Under the pieces are notes generated by a model that was not told the DNA's origin, made no database searches, and saw only the letters and a program-made list of their open reading frames with translations. 64,000 nt of DNA from contig NZ_AZUZ01000014.1 in assembly GCF_000513955.1 (NCBI RefSeq), positions 35,413 to 99,412 on the forward strand, read 5' to 3'. The stretch comes from Pseudoxanthomonas suwonensis J47 (GTDB lineage Bacteria > Pseudomonadota > Gammaproteobacteria > Xanthomonadales > Xanthomonadaceae). Both the position numbers and the translations under genes were made by a program. Each line of letters begins with the position of its first letter. Within the stretch, counting starts at the first letter, position 1. Shown here in pieces: positions 23,689 through 32,016 of this stretch.

Positions 23689-24618
23689 ATGGGGGCACAG
23701 GAGCGCGCGGGCGGATTGCCGCGGCTGGTGGTGTTCGGCGAGGCGCTGACCGACATGGTCCGCACCGGGCCGGACAGCTGGCGCAGCGTGGCCGGCGGCG
23801 CCTGCTGGAACGTGGCGCGGGTGGCGGCGCGGCTGGGCGCGCCCACCGGCTGGGGCGGGGCGGTGAGCAGGGACCTGTTCGGCGAGGAGATCGTCGCGCT
23901 TTCGCGCGAGGCCGGCCTCGACCTGCGTTTCCTGCAGGTGGTGGAGCGCGCGCCGCTGGTGGCGATGGTCCACGCGCTCTCGCCGCCGCGCTATTTCTTC
24001 CTCGGCAACGACACCGCCGACCTGGCCTTCGATCCTTCGCTGCTGCCGGCCGGCTGGGAGCGGGCCTGTGCGTTCGCCCATTTCGGCTGCATCAGCCTGG
24101 TGCGGCAACCGCTGGGCGCGCGCCTGCTGGCGATTGCCGAGGCGCTGCATGCGGCCGGGGTGCCGATCAGCTTCGATCCGAACTGGCGCAACCTGATGGG
24201 CGACGATTACCCGGCGCTGTTCGAACGCCTGGCGGCGCTGGCGACGGTGGTGAAGCTGTCGGACGAGGACCTGCGGCATATCTATCCGGCGCTGGAGCCG
24301 GAAGAGGCGATCGCGCATGTGCGCGGGCTCGCGCCGGCGGCGACCCTGCTGTACACGCAGGGCGTGGAGGGCATCACCGCTTGCCAGGGCGATACCTGCA
24401 TGCGGCAGCCGGCGTTCCGCGTCGAAGTGGTCGATACCGTCGGTGCCGGCGACGCCTGCATTGGCGGTTACCTGGCCAGCCTGTTGCAGCGGCCGGAAGC
24501 GTCGCTGGGGGAACATGTGCGCTTCGCCGCCGCCGCTGCCGCTGCCGCCTGCACGCGCGCCGGTGCGCATGCGCCGACGGCGGCCGAGGTGCAGGCGCTG
24601 CTGGACGCATCGGCCTGA
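23689..24618 (+). CDS. PfkB-family carbohydrate kinase (fructokinase-like)
   Basis: The 309-residue ribokinase-fold enzyme starts LVVFGEALTDMV and has the sugar-binding VAGGACWNVARVAARLG stretch. It ends with the catalytic DTVGAGDACIGGYLA motif, where the second Asp is the base. The ATG at 23689 is chosen because the preceding TTG lacks a ribosome site. With the transporter and the isomerase it would phosphorylate fructose formed from mannose. This pathway is inferred from context. Confidence 0.87.
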   Translation: MGAQERAGGLPRLVVFGEALTDMVRTGPDSWRSVAGGACWNVARVAARLGAPTGWGGAVSRDLFGEEIVALSREAGLDLRFLQVVERAPLVAMVHALSPPRYFFLGNDTADLAFDPSLLPAGWERACAFAHFGCISLVRQPLGARLLAIAEALHAAGVPISFDPNWRNLMGDDYPALFERLAALATVVKLSDEDLRHIYPALEPEEAIAHVRGLAPAATLLYTQGVEGITACQGDTCMRQPAFRVEVVDTVGAGDACIGGYLASLLQRPEASLGEHVRFAAAAAAAACTRAGAHAPTAAEVQALLDASA

Positions 24619-24629
24619 GTCGGACGCCG

Positions 24630-24666
24630 GCCCTCTCCCCCAACCCCTCTCCCGGTGGGAGAGGGG
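24630..24666. repeat. Dispersed CT-rich hairpin element, copy 2
   Basis: It has the same 10-bp stem as the element at 8101-8138 (24644-24653 with 24657-24666), preceded by the same ccctctcccc lead. It follows the kinase gene and may terminate it. Confidence 0.7.
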
Positions 24667-24679
24667 CTCGTTTCGCTCG

Positions 24680-24793
24680 TGTAGCCCGGATAAGCGAAGC
24701 GCATCCGGGACGGGTAAGCGGTTGGCGCTTGAGTCGCGTAGTGGGTGAATTACCCCGGGTGCGGCCTGCGGCCTTACCCGGGCTACGCCCCGG
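24680..24793. repeat. Pair of inverted REP-like elements
   Basis: The left unit is gtagcccggataagcgaagc plus its closing arm cgcatccggga. The right unit is the facing cggccttacccgggctacgc. It is the same type as the pair at 13330-13475. It lies between the convergent kinase and isomerase genes. Confidence 0.75.
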
Positions 24794-24842
24794 TTTCCGC
24801 TCTTCCTTTGCAGCTGGCGCCGGGCACAGCCGGTGAGCGTGG

Positions 24843-26039
24843 CTACCGGATCGTGCGCAGTACTTCGTAGCAGGCGCCCATGGTGTGGTAGTCGGTCTTG
24901 CCGGCGGGGCTCTTCTCGTCGGTGAGCTTGCGGTTGTCGGGGCCGAGGATGCGGTACCAGGCGCCGTGCTGGTGGTCGACGAAGTGCGTCCAGCTGTAGG
25001 TCCAGATGCGGTCGTACCAGTCCCAGTAAGTGGCATCGCCCGTGCGTTCGGCCAGCACTGCCGCCGCGGCGATCGCCTCGGCCTGCACCCAGAAGTACTT
25101 GTCGGCGTCGTAGATGCCGCCGTCGATGTCGTTGCCGTAGACCAGGCCGCCATGGACCGGATCCCACGCCATCGCCACGGCGCGGTCGAACAGTTCGCGC
25201 GCGCGCGGCAGTCGCCAGTCCTGCGGGTCATGCCGGTCCAGCCCGAGCAGCAGCTTGGCCCATTCCACCTGGTGGCCGGGCTGGAAGCCCCAGGGCCGGA
25301 AGATGTTGCTGCGGTCGCCGCGGTTGTAGTCCCAGTCCACCGACCAGTCCGGATGGTAGTGCTCCCATACCAGGCCACCGGCCAGCGCGGCCTGGCGGCG
25401 GGTCATGTTGTCGGCCAGCAGCGCCGCGCGCTGCAGGTAGCGCCGCTCGCCGCTGGCCTCGAACGCCGCCAGCCAGGCCTCGCAAGCGTGCATGTTGGCG
25501 TTCTGGCCGCGGTAGGGCGAGACGTTCCAGTCCGGATCGGCCTCGTCGGCGTAGAGCCCGGATTGCGGCTCCCAGAAGCGCCGCTCCATCAGTTCCCAGG
25601 TTTCCTCCAGCCAGCCGCGCGCCTCTTCCAGGCCCGCTTCCAGCGCCTTCGCGTAGGCCAGCACGACGAAGGCCAGGCCGTAGCAGTGGTTGGTCGCGTC
25701 CTGCACCTGGCCGTCGTGCAGCACCCAGGCGTAGCCGCCGGTGGCCGTATCGCGGTGCGCATCGCGCAGGAAGGCGATGCCGTGGCGGACGGCGTCGCGG
25801 TAGGCGTCCTCGCCGAATGCCTGCCAGGCCATGGAGTAGTTGAAGACGAAGCGCGTGCTGCTGACCAGGTGCCGCGTATGCGCGTCGTAGACGCGGCCGT
25901 CGTCCTTGAAGAACTGGAAGAAACCGCCGCGCGGGTCGATGCAGCGCGGATGGTAGAAGGCCATCGTGCGGCGCACGTGGTCGAGCAGGAACGGGCGGGA
26001 GTGGAAGTCGGGTGCGCTGGTGGCCGGGTTCCCGCTCAT
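24843..26039 (-). CDS. AGE-family sugar isomerase/epimerase (probable mannose isomerase)
   Basis: The 398-residue (alpha/alpha)6-barrel enzyme belongs to the N-acylglucosamine 2-epimerase superfamily. Visible motifs are DAHTRHLVSSTRFVFNYS, GQNANMHACEAWLAAFEA, FQPGHQVEWAKLLL and DKYFWVQAEAIAA, which give the conserved histidines and Trp. Close to a PfkB kinase and a FucP-type transporter, mannose-to-fructose isomerisation is more likely than GlcNAc epimerisation. Its ATG has a GAGGAG ribosome site and lies only 11 bases after the stop codon of the accessory gene at 26051-26446, so it may be read through from that operon. Confidence 0.84.
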   Translation of the reverse strand: MSGNPATSAPDFHSRPFLLDHVRRTMAFYHPRCIDPRGGFFQFFKDDGRVYDAHTRHLVSSTRFVFNYSMAWQAFGEDAYRDAVRHGIAFLRDAHRDTATGGYAWVLHDGQVQDATNHCYGLAFVVLAYAKALEAGLEEARGWLEETWELMERRFWEPQSGLYADEADPDWNVSPYRGQNANMHACEAWLAAFEASGERRYLQRAALLADNMTRRQAALAGGLVWEHYHPDWSVDWDYNRGDRSNIFRPWGFQPGHQVEWAKLLLGLDRHDPQDWRLPRARELFDRAVAMAWDPVHGGLVYGNDIDGGIYDADKYFWVQAEAIAAAAVLAERTGDATYWDWYDRIWTYSWTHFVDHQHGAWYRILGPDNRKLTDEKSPAGKTDYHTMGACYEVLRTIR

Positions 26040-26050
26040 GCCGCTGCTCC

Positions 26051-26446
26051 TCAGTCGTCCAGGGGGTCCTGCATTACATAGGATTCGCGGAAGACGTCGT
26101 CGCGGACGATCCACTGGCTGCCGTCCGCGGCGGTGACCAGCCAGTCTCCCGCCGACCCGGTCAGCATGCCGCCTTCGATCTCGACGCTGAAGGCGGAATC
26201 CATCCGCACCGCATCCACTTCGACCGGCTGCTTGACGTAGCTGCCCGGAGCGCCGGCCACCAAGCCCGGTTCCGGACTGTAGCTGGCCAGGAAGGTCTCG
26301 CGCGGAATCGGCCAGCGCTCGCCCTTGACGCCGGTGGCGAGGGCGTCGCCGGCGCGGTAGCGCACCGGGCCCTCCAGCGTCTGGAGCGTGCCGTCTTCCG
26401 TGGCGAATTCCACCGCCACGGAAACCGGCTTCTTGGTGGCTCGCAT
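26051..26446 (-). CDS. Small protein with two GD-W-SY repeats (PGDYG-like), unknown function
   Basis: This 131-residue protein has no signal or membrane segment. It contains the same 25-residue unit twice: one begins AGDALATGVKGERWPI (about residue 32) and the other AGDWLVTAADGSQWIV (about 100). The shared pattern is AGDxLxTxxxGxxWxIxRxxFxxSY. Each is preceded by KPVxVxAV-type strands, so it is probably all-beta. It resembles small PGDYG-type proteins. It overlaps the preceding membrane-protein gene by one base (TGATG), which ties it to the STAND operon. No enzymatic residues are evident; a sensor or ligand-binding role is speculation. Confidence 0.7.
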   Translation of the reverse strand: MRATKKPVSVAVEFATEDGTLQTLEGPVRYRAGDALATGVKGERWPIPRETFLASYSPEPGLVAGAPGSYVKQPVEVDAVRMDSAFSVEIEGGMLTGSAGDWLVTAADGSQWIVRDDVFRESYVMQDPLDD

Positions 26447-27465
26447 CAGGCGGGTTCCTCCAGCTCGGCGTGTTCGACCAGGCTGAGCCAGTTGCTGTGT
26501 TCGGCGGTCAGCTCGTCGGCGATGCGCTGCGCCAGCCGCTCGAGCTCGCGCCCATTGTCCGGGCCCAGGCTTTCCAGTTCCAGCTTCAGCGCCGAGAGCC
26601 GGGCCGCCATCGCGCCGGCCTGCGAGGCCAGGCGCTTCACCTCGAGCTTGCTGGCGATGCCGTGCAGGCAGGCGGCGAACGCCGGACCGGCCGCGGTGAT
26701 GATCAGCCACTTCGGGCTGTGGAAGAAATGCGCGATCGCCTCGAGAGCGTGGGGCACCGCATTGCCCATTGCGCGCCACGACTCGACGCCGATCGGCACC
26801 AGGTGGCCCGCCGCCGCCGCGAGCACCAGGTAGAAGATGCCACGGGTCGCCCGTTCCAGCCCGCCATGCAGCTCCTCCCAGCGATGGTGGGCCTTGGCCT
26901 GGTAGCCGATCTGGTCCTCGAGCAGGGCCAGGATCGCCGCACGCCGCGTCGCCTCGTCGGCGATCCCGGGCGCCGCGGGAATCCGCGCCAATGCCTCGGC
27001 CCGGAAGCGTTCCGCCTGCTTGCGGCAGGACAGCCAGGCGTGGTGGGTCGACGACTCCGGGCGGCGGTCGCGGCGGACCATGGCGACGATGCTCACCAGG
27101 ATCACCACTTCCGCCAGCGCCCAGACCAGGCCCATGGCGTGGCCGAGGAAACCGATCGCGCCCAGCACCGCGGTCAGCACCGCCAGCGCGGCCAGGAAGT
27201 GCAGCAGCACGACGCGGTCGCGGTGGCGGTTGGCCGCACGCGACGCGGCACGGTCCCACTGGTCGAAGTGCCGCGCCCACGCATCCTCGTCCAGTCCGCA
27301 GGCCTCGACGAACGCCTGCGGTCCGCGATACGCACTGATGAAGCTGCCGCCTTCCAGGCGCGGATAGCCGAACGGCCGCATCAGCAGGCTGAACAGCCGA
27401 CCGCTGCGCGACGGGGCGGACGGCTTGTCCCACGTCCTGGCCAAGGTTTCGTCGACTTCGTGCAT
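26446..27465 (-). CDS. Four-helix membrane protein of the STAND operon
   Basis: The protein has 339 residues. A basic, Arg/His-rich segment precedes two close helices (about residues 85-128, VVLLHFLAALAVLTAVLGAI and a VWALAEVVILVSIVAMV helix). A soluble stretch with CRKQAERFR and EELHGG follows. Two more helices lie near 215-230 and 255-275. A helical C-terminus after that looks coiled-coil (RLSALKLELESL). The layout recalls SLATT-type membrane effectors, but I cannot confirm membership. It starts 12 bases after the STAND gene, so it is the best candidate effector of that system. Confidence 0.72.
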   Translation of the reverse strand: MHEVDETLARTWDKPSAPSRSGRLFSLLMRPFGYPRLEGGSFISAYRGPQAFVEACGLDEDAWARHFDQWDRAASRAANRHRDRVVLLHFLAALAVLTAVLGAIGFLGHAMGLVWALAEVVILVSIVAMVRRDRRPESSTHHAWLSCRKQAERFRAEALARIPAAPGIADEATRRAAILALLEDQIGYQAKAHHRWEELHGGLERATRGIFYLVLAAAAGHLVPIGVESWRAMGNAVPHALEAIAHFFHSPKWLIITAAGPAFAACLHGIASKLEVKRLASQAGAMAARLSALKLELESLGPDNGRELERLAQRIADELTAEHSNWLSLVEHAELEEPA

Positions 27466-27477
27466 GTTCTTTCCCCC

Positions 27478-30400
27478 TCAGTGCTGCGAATGATCGCCTT
27501 GCGCCGCCGCGCCTTGCATCGAATCCTTGCTCCCCAGCTGCGCGAGCAGGCCATCCAGGAACGCCTGGAAGTCCTGTTCCCGCCCCGCCAGCACGTGCAG
27601 CTTGTGCAGTTCCGCCAGGTACTGCCGGATGTGCGGATGCTCCGGTCCGAGCCCGCGGCACAGCAGCACCGCCGCTTCGGCGTGGATCGCGATGGCGCCG
27701 GCGAAATCGCCGGCCTTCGCGCGCAGGTCGGCGAGCTCCTTCATCACCGGGAACAGGTCCAGGTGGCCGGGGGGCAGGCGTGCGCGCAGCAGGTCGAGGG
27801 CGGTGCGGTAGTGCGGCTCGGCCTCCGCGTCCCGGCCGAGCGCGCGCAAGGCGCTGCCGAGCAGGAAGGCGGGATTGGCCGCGTCGCCGCTCCTGCCCTG
27901 GTCCGCCAGGCGGATGGCCAGGGCTTCCTCGAGCACGGGCACGCAGCCGGCCGCATCGCCGAGCCCCTGCAGGGCCGTGGCCAGGTTCACCAGGCGCAGC
28001 GCCAGTCCGGCACGGTCGTCAGGCAGATGGGCGCGACGCAGGCCGATGGCTTCGCGCAGCAGCTGCGCTGCCGAATCGAGACGCCCCAGCTCCTGGTGGC
28101 AGGTGGCGAGGTTCTCGCAGGCGAGGGCGAGGATCCCGGGCGGCGGGTTCTCCATCGCCCGCCACCCGGCCAGGGCCTCGGCCAGGACGGGTTCCGCGGC
28201 AGCGTGGTTGCCCTGCCGGGTGAGCGTCATGCCGTGGTCGTTGAGGCTGCGGACCAGGGCCTGGGCGTTGTCCGGCGCGTACTGGCGGCGCAGCGCCACG
28301 ATCTCCCTGTACAGCGGTTCGGCCTCGGCCCAGCGCTGGCGCTCGCGCATCCGCGCGGCGACGGTGGCCAGGTCGACCATGAGTTCTTCCGGATCTTCCG
28401 GCAGGCGCACCCGGCGGAACTCGAGGAGCCGGCGCATCCAGGTTTCGGCCTGCTCCTCCTGGCCCGCCTTCAGGTGCAGCGAAAGCACCATCTCCGCGAT
28501 CTTGGGCAGCATGGCGCCTTCGGCGGAGCGCGGATCGATCGCACCGGCGGCCGCGGAGAACAGCTCGATGCACTTTGCATCGTGCCCGGCACCGAGCAGG
28601 GGAGACACCAGCTCCAGCGAGTGCTGCAGCAGGACCGCGGGTGCGCCTTCGCCGAACTTCCAGCGCGTCGCCAGTTCGTCGCAACGGGCATCCACGGCCG
28701 CGATGGCATCGCCGAGCCGCTGGTGCGAGGCGGCGAGGATCCGGAACGCCTCGATCCGCGCGCCGGCCATCACCCTGGAATCGGGACTGGTGATCGCGAG
28801 CGCTTCGGTGCACAGCGCCAGCGCCTGGCCAGGCTCGGTCTCCTCGCACAGCTGCGCCAGGCTCACCAGCACCAGGCCCAGCGCTTCGGCCTGCGCCGGC
28901 AGGTGCTTGCGCAGGATGGCCTCGGCCGAGCGGAACCAGGCCACGGCTTCGTATGGCCGTCGGGCCGCGACTTCCAGCTGGGCGCAATGCACCAGACAGG
29001 TGGCCACGTCCGGATGGTCGGGCGCCTTGCACGCGCGCCAGATCGCCAGCGCCTCGCGGTAGGTCTTGCGGGCGGCGTCGAAGTCGCCCTGCTTGCGCTG
29101 CAGCAGGCCCACCGCATCGAGCGTGGCGGCACGCTTGGGATGGTTGGGCGGGAGGTGGACCGACATGATAGCCAGCACCCGCTCGAGCATCGCCGAGGCT
29201 TCGGCGAGCCTGCCGGTCATCGAGTAGAGCAACGCCAGGTTGTTCATGATGGACGCCGAGTCCATCGTCTGCTGCATGCCGGTGGCGCGGTCGTATTCCA
29301 GCGCCTTCAGGTATGCCGCCTCGGCTTCCTCCAGCTTCGCCTGCTCGCCCAGTGCGACGGCGAGGTTGTCGTAGGCCACCGCGAGCACGCGCGGGGGGAT
29401 TCCCGGTGTCCGTTCGAAGTGGGCGGCGATTTCCCGGTACAGGGCCTCGGCTTCCGCCGGCCGGCCCTGGTCGCGGCGGATGCCGGCCAGGGTCATCTTC
29501 AGTTCCATCCGCACTTCGACGTTGCCGGGGTTCACCTTGGCCAGGATTCCTTCCAGCCTGGCCAGGGCCGCTTCGGCCTGGCCCAGGTCGCCGCTGGCCC
29601 GGTGCAGTTTGGAAAGCGTGCCCAGCGCCTGGCCGATCCAGTTCAGTTCCTCGCGCCGGCCGGAGACGCGGTCGACCAGGGCCGAGGTCCACGCCAGGCC
29701 GATGCCGACGAAGTGCCATTCCTCCAGCGCCCTGGCGAAGGCGAAGGCCTTCTGCAGGTCGATCGCGGCACCGGCGATCGATCCATGCCAGCTGGAAGCC
29801 AGCGCATGCAGGTCCCCGGTGGGCGTGGTCAGCCCGGCGCCCATCGCGGCGAGGGCGCGCCGCGCAAGCTCGGGATCGGTGCCATGCAGGGCCAGCGCCG
29901 CGGCTGGCGGCGACAGCGCGCGGCCGATGCCGGCGAGGTCGTCGAGCATCAGCAGCTGGAAGACGCGTTCGGCCACCGCCTCGCCATCCTCGCCGGTGAA
30001 GTGCCGGGCCAGGTGCTCGCGGGCAGTACGGGTGGCGGTGTCGTCGAGGTCGAGCGCCGCTTCCAGGATGCCGTGCATCAGCCGGTAGCGACCGTTGTCG
30101 TTGACCAGGTAGGGCAGCAGGCGGGAGATGACCGGCGACAGGATGCGGTCGGGAATGCGTTCCAGGCCGGGCGGCGGTGCCAGCCGCGCCAGGTCGGCAC
30201 GCGCCAGGCCGCGGCGGGACAGCGACATGTAGCCGAGCAGGGTGGAGACGAGCCCGCCGTTGCCGTACTCCGCGTCCATCGACCGCAGCGCGTCGCGGAA
30301 CAGCGCCGGCGTGTCCGGCATCGCCAGCAGGCGGCCGAGTTCGTCCGACAGCGTCTCGTGGTTCGGGTGCAGGCGCAGTTCCTCGAGCACCAGACGCAGG

Positions 30401-31737
30401 AACAGCGGCACCGCGCAGTTGCCGGCACCGGCGAGCATGTCCGCCTGCGCGGGCGAGATCGACTTGCCGTACAGCTGCAGGAACGCCCCCACCACCCGCG
30501 CGCGCGCCGCGCCGTCCAGGGGCGGCAGCCGGAGCGTGGTCCAGGTCGGGCTGGCGGCCTCGGGCGTGCAGGTGACGACGAGGGCGACGCCGCGCGGCAG
30601 CGGCAGGTGCGACAGGCGGTCGAGCGCCTGGCCTGGATCCTCCAGCTGGTTCAGCGCGTCGAGGGTGAGCAGCAGCGGCTTCGGCGTGCGCTGGGCGGCC
30701 ATTCCAAGCAGCGTCGGCAGCGCGGCCCAGCGGCCATCGTCGTCGTTCGGCAGCTGGGCGTCGGCCAGGCCCGCGCGCTGCAGCCAGGCGACCAGCCGGT
30801 CGCGCCAGTGGGCCAGCGTGCGGTTGCCGTCGGCGCCGGTGTAGTGCGCGAAGCAGGTGGCGTCCACGCTGCGGGCCAGGTAGGCGAGGAAGGCGCTCTT
30901 GCCGTAACCGGAAGGCGCGACGACCTGGATGGGCGCTGCGTCATCCTGGTTCCACTGCGCGGCGCACGCGTCCTCGACGATCGCGCGGAAGTCCGGCAGC
31001 GGCACGTAAGCCTGCAGGCGCGACAGCGCGTAGTGCGCGTGCGCCTGCGAGTCGCGGGTCTGCGGATCCGGCGCGTCTTCGAGCGGGTAGATGCCGTCGA
31101 GCTCGCGCAGCAGGTAATCGAGCACGTCGGCGCCCAATTCCTCCAGGCTCGCGTAGCCGTCGATGCCGACATTGCCCGAGGCGCGCAGGCGATCCTTCAG
31201 CCGGGCCTGGCGGGGATCGGCGTCGGCGAACGCCGTCGGCTCGGTGGCGTCGTGGGCCAACTGCCCGGTGAACTCCGGCGAGCGCAGGTAGACCCGCGCG
31301 CGCGTCGCCGGTTCGGCCGGTTCGAGCACGCCCACGCGCATCTCCAGTTCGGTGACGCTGATGCCCTGCTCGAGCGCGCGGCGGATCTGCCCGGCGTGCG
31401 GCGAGTCGGGCCGCTGTTCCCAGAACGAGCGCAGGTCGGCCGGATCCGGCACCCAGCCGTAGCGCTCGCCGAGCAGGCCGATGAAGAACGGCGTCCGGCC
31501 GGAGGCGCGGCAGCGCTCGATCTCGTCCAGGCAGATCTCGATGGTGCGGCCGTTGCGCGATTCCTCCTCGGTGATGCCCCAGCGCAGGTCGATCTCGGAC
31601 AGGACCACGTCGCGCTCCAGGCACGCCTTCCGCACCACGGGAAACACGTGCGAGAAGAGGTAGTCGCGCTCGGCGTGCATGTCCTTGAAGGTGGACGAGA
31701 TGAAGATGCGGATCTCGCGGGAACGTCCCTGATCCAT
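27478..31737 (-). CDS. DUF4062-NTPase-TPR protein (STAND-like)
   Basis: The protein of 1419 residues begins with a DUF4062/TIR-like Rossmann domain: RIFISSTFKDMHAERDYL at 10-27, then SEIDLRWGITEEE near 47. A P-loop NTPase of the NACHT/STAND type follows, with Walker A APSGYGKS at 274-281 and Walker B LLLTLDALNQL near 355. From about residue 620 the rest is tetratricopeptide-like helical repeats (for example AEAAYLKALEYDR, AEPLYREIVALRR). This order is that of nephrocystin-3/TEP1-type NTPases and of prokaryotic immune STAND proteins. The repeats probably sense a ligand. ATG 31737 is preferred over the GTG at 31779 because a GGGGA ribosome site precedes it. Confidence 0.85.
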   Translation of the reverse strand: MDQGRSREIRIFISSTFKDMHAERDYLFSHVFPVVRKACLERDVVLSEIDLRWGITEEESRNGRTIEICLDEIERCRASGRTPFFIGLLGERYGWVPDPADLRSFWEQRPDSPHAGQIRRALEQGISVTELEMRVGVLEPAEPATRARVYLRSPEFTGQLAHDATEPTAFADADPRQARLKDRLRASGNVGIDGYASLEELGADVLDYLLRELDGIYPLEDAPDPQTRDSQAHAHYALSRLQAYVPLPDFRAIVEDACAAQWNQDDAAPIQVVAPSGYGKSAFLAYLARSVDATCFAHYTGADGNRTLAHWRDRLVAWLQRAGLADAQLPNDDDGRWAALPTLLGMAAQRTPKPLLLTLDALNQLEDPGQALDRLSHLPLPRGVALVVTCTPEAASPTWTTLRLPPLDGAARARVVGAFLQLYGKSISPAQADMLAGAGNCAVPLFLRLVLEELRLHPNHETLSDELGRLLAMPDTPALFRDALRSMDAEYGNGGLVSTLLGYMSLSRRGLARADLARLAPPPGLERIPDRILSPVISRLLPYLVNDNGRYRLMHGILEAALDLDDTATRTAREHLARHFTGEDGEAVAERVFQLLMLDDLAGIGRALSPPAAALALHGTDPELARRALAAMGAGLTTPTGDLHALASSWHGSIAGAAIDLQKAFAFARALEEWHFVGIGLAWTSALVDRVSGRREELNWIGQALGTLSKLHRASGDLGQAEAALARLEGILAKVNPGNVEVRMELKMTLAGIRRDQGRPAEAEALYREIAAHFERTPGIPPRVLAVAYDNLAVALGEQAKLEEAEAAYLKALEYDRATGMQQTMDSASIMNNLALLYSMTGRLAEASAMLERVLAIMSVHLPPNHPKRAATLDAVGLLQRKQGDFDAARKTYREALAIWRACKAPDHPDVATCLVHCAQLEVAARRPYEAVAWFRSAEAILRKHLPAQAEALGLVLVSLAQLCEETEPGQALALCTEALAITSPDSRVMAGARIEAFRILAASHQRLGDAIAAVDARCDELATRWKFGEGAPAVLLQHSLELVSPLLGAGHDAKCIELFSAAAGAIDPRSAEGAMLPKIAEMVLSLHLKAGQEEQAETWMRRLLEFRRVRLPEDPEELMVDLATVAARMRERQRWAEAEPLYREIVALRRQYAPDNAQALVRSLNDHGMTLTRQGNHAAAEPVLAEALAGWRAMENPPPGILALACENLATCHQELGRLDSAAQLLREAIGLRRAHLPDDRAGLALRLVNLATALQGLGDAAGCVPVLEEALAIRLADQGRSGDAANPAFLLGSALRALGRDAEAEPHYRTALDLLRARLPPGHLDLFPVMKELADLRAKAGDFAGAIAIHAEAAVLLCRGLGPEHPHIRQYLAELHKLHVLAGREQDFQAFLDGLLAQLGSKDSMQGAAAQGDHSQH

Positions 31738-31803
31738 GGCGTCGTGTTTCCCCTGTTGCAAAGCCCGTACGTGTTTCACACCGCTTCGACGCGCATGACG
31801 CCG

Positions 31804-31869
31804 CGCCCGGGCGCATGCGCACCCGGGCGATCGAAGGGTTTACCCATGGAGTGCCGCACGTGGTGCGGC
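31804..31869. terminator. Two stem-loops between the TraG-like gene and the STAND gene
   Basis: An 8-bp stem with 10-base loop (31804-31829) and a 7-bp stem with 3-base loop (31853-31869) lie in the 279-base gap 31738-32016. They could end the TraG-like transcript, in which case the STAND operon would need its own promoter. I see no convincing -35/-10 pair here. Confidence 0.45.
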
Positions 31870-32016
31870 CTAGTCCGAAGGCGCCTGCCTGTCTGCAATC
31901 ACAGGCCTTCCCGGCCCTTCCCCGTGACGCGACCCCCTGCTGCAATCGCTGACCAAGCAGACATCTCCATTCCCTTGGAAGCGACTTTGCCCGGAGTAGG
32001 GCACGGGCGGCAACCG

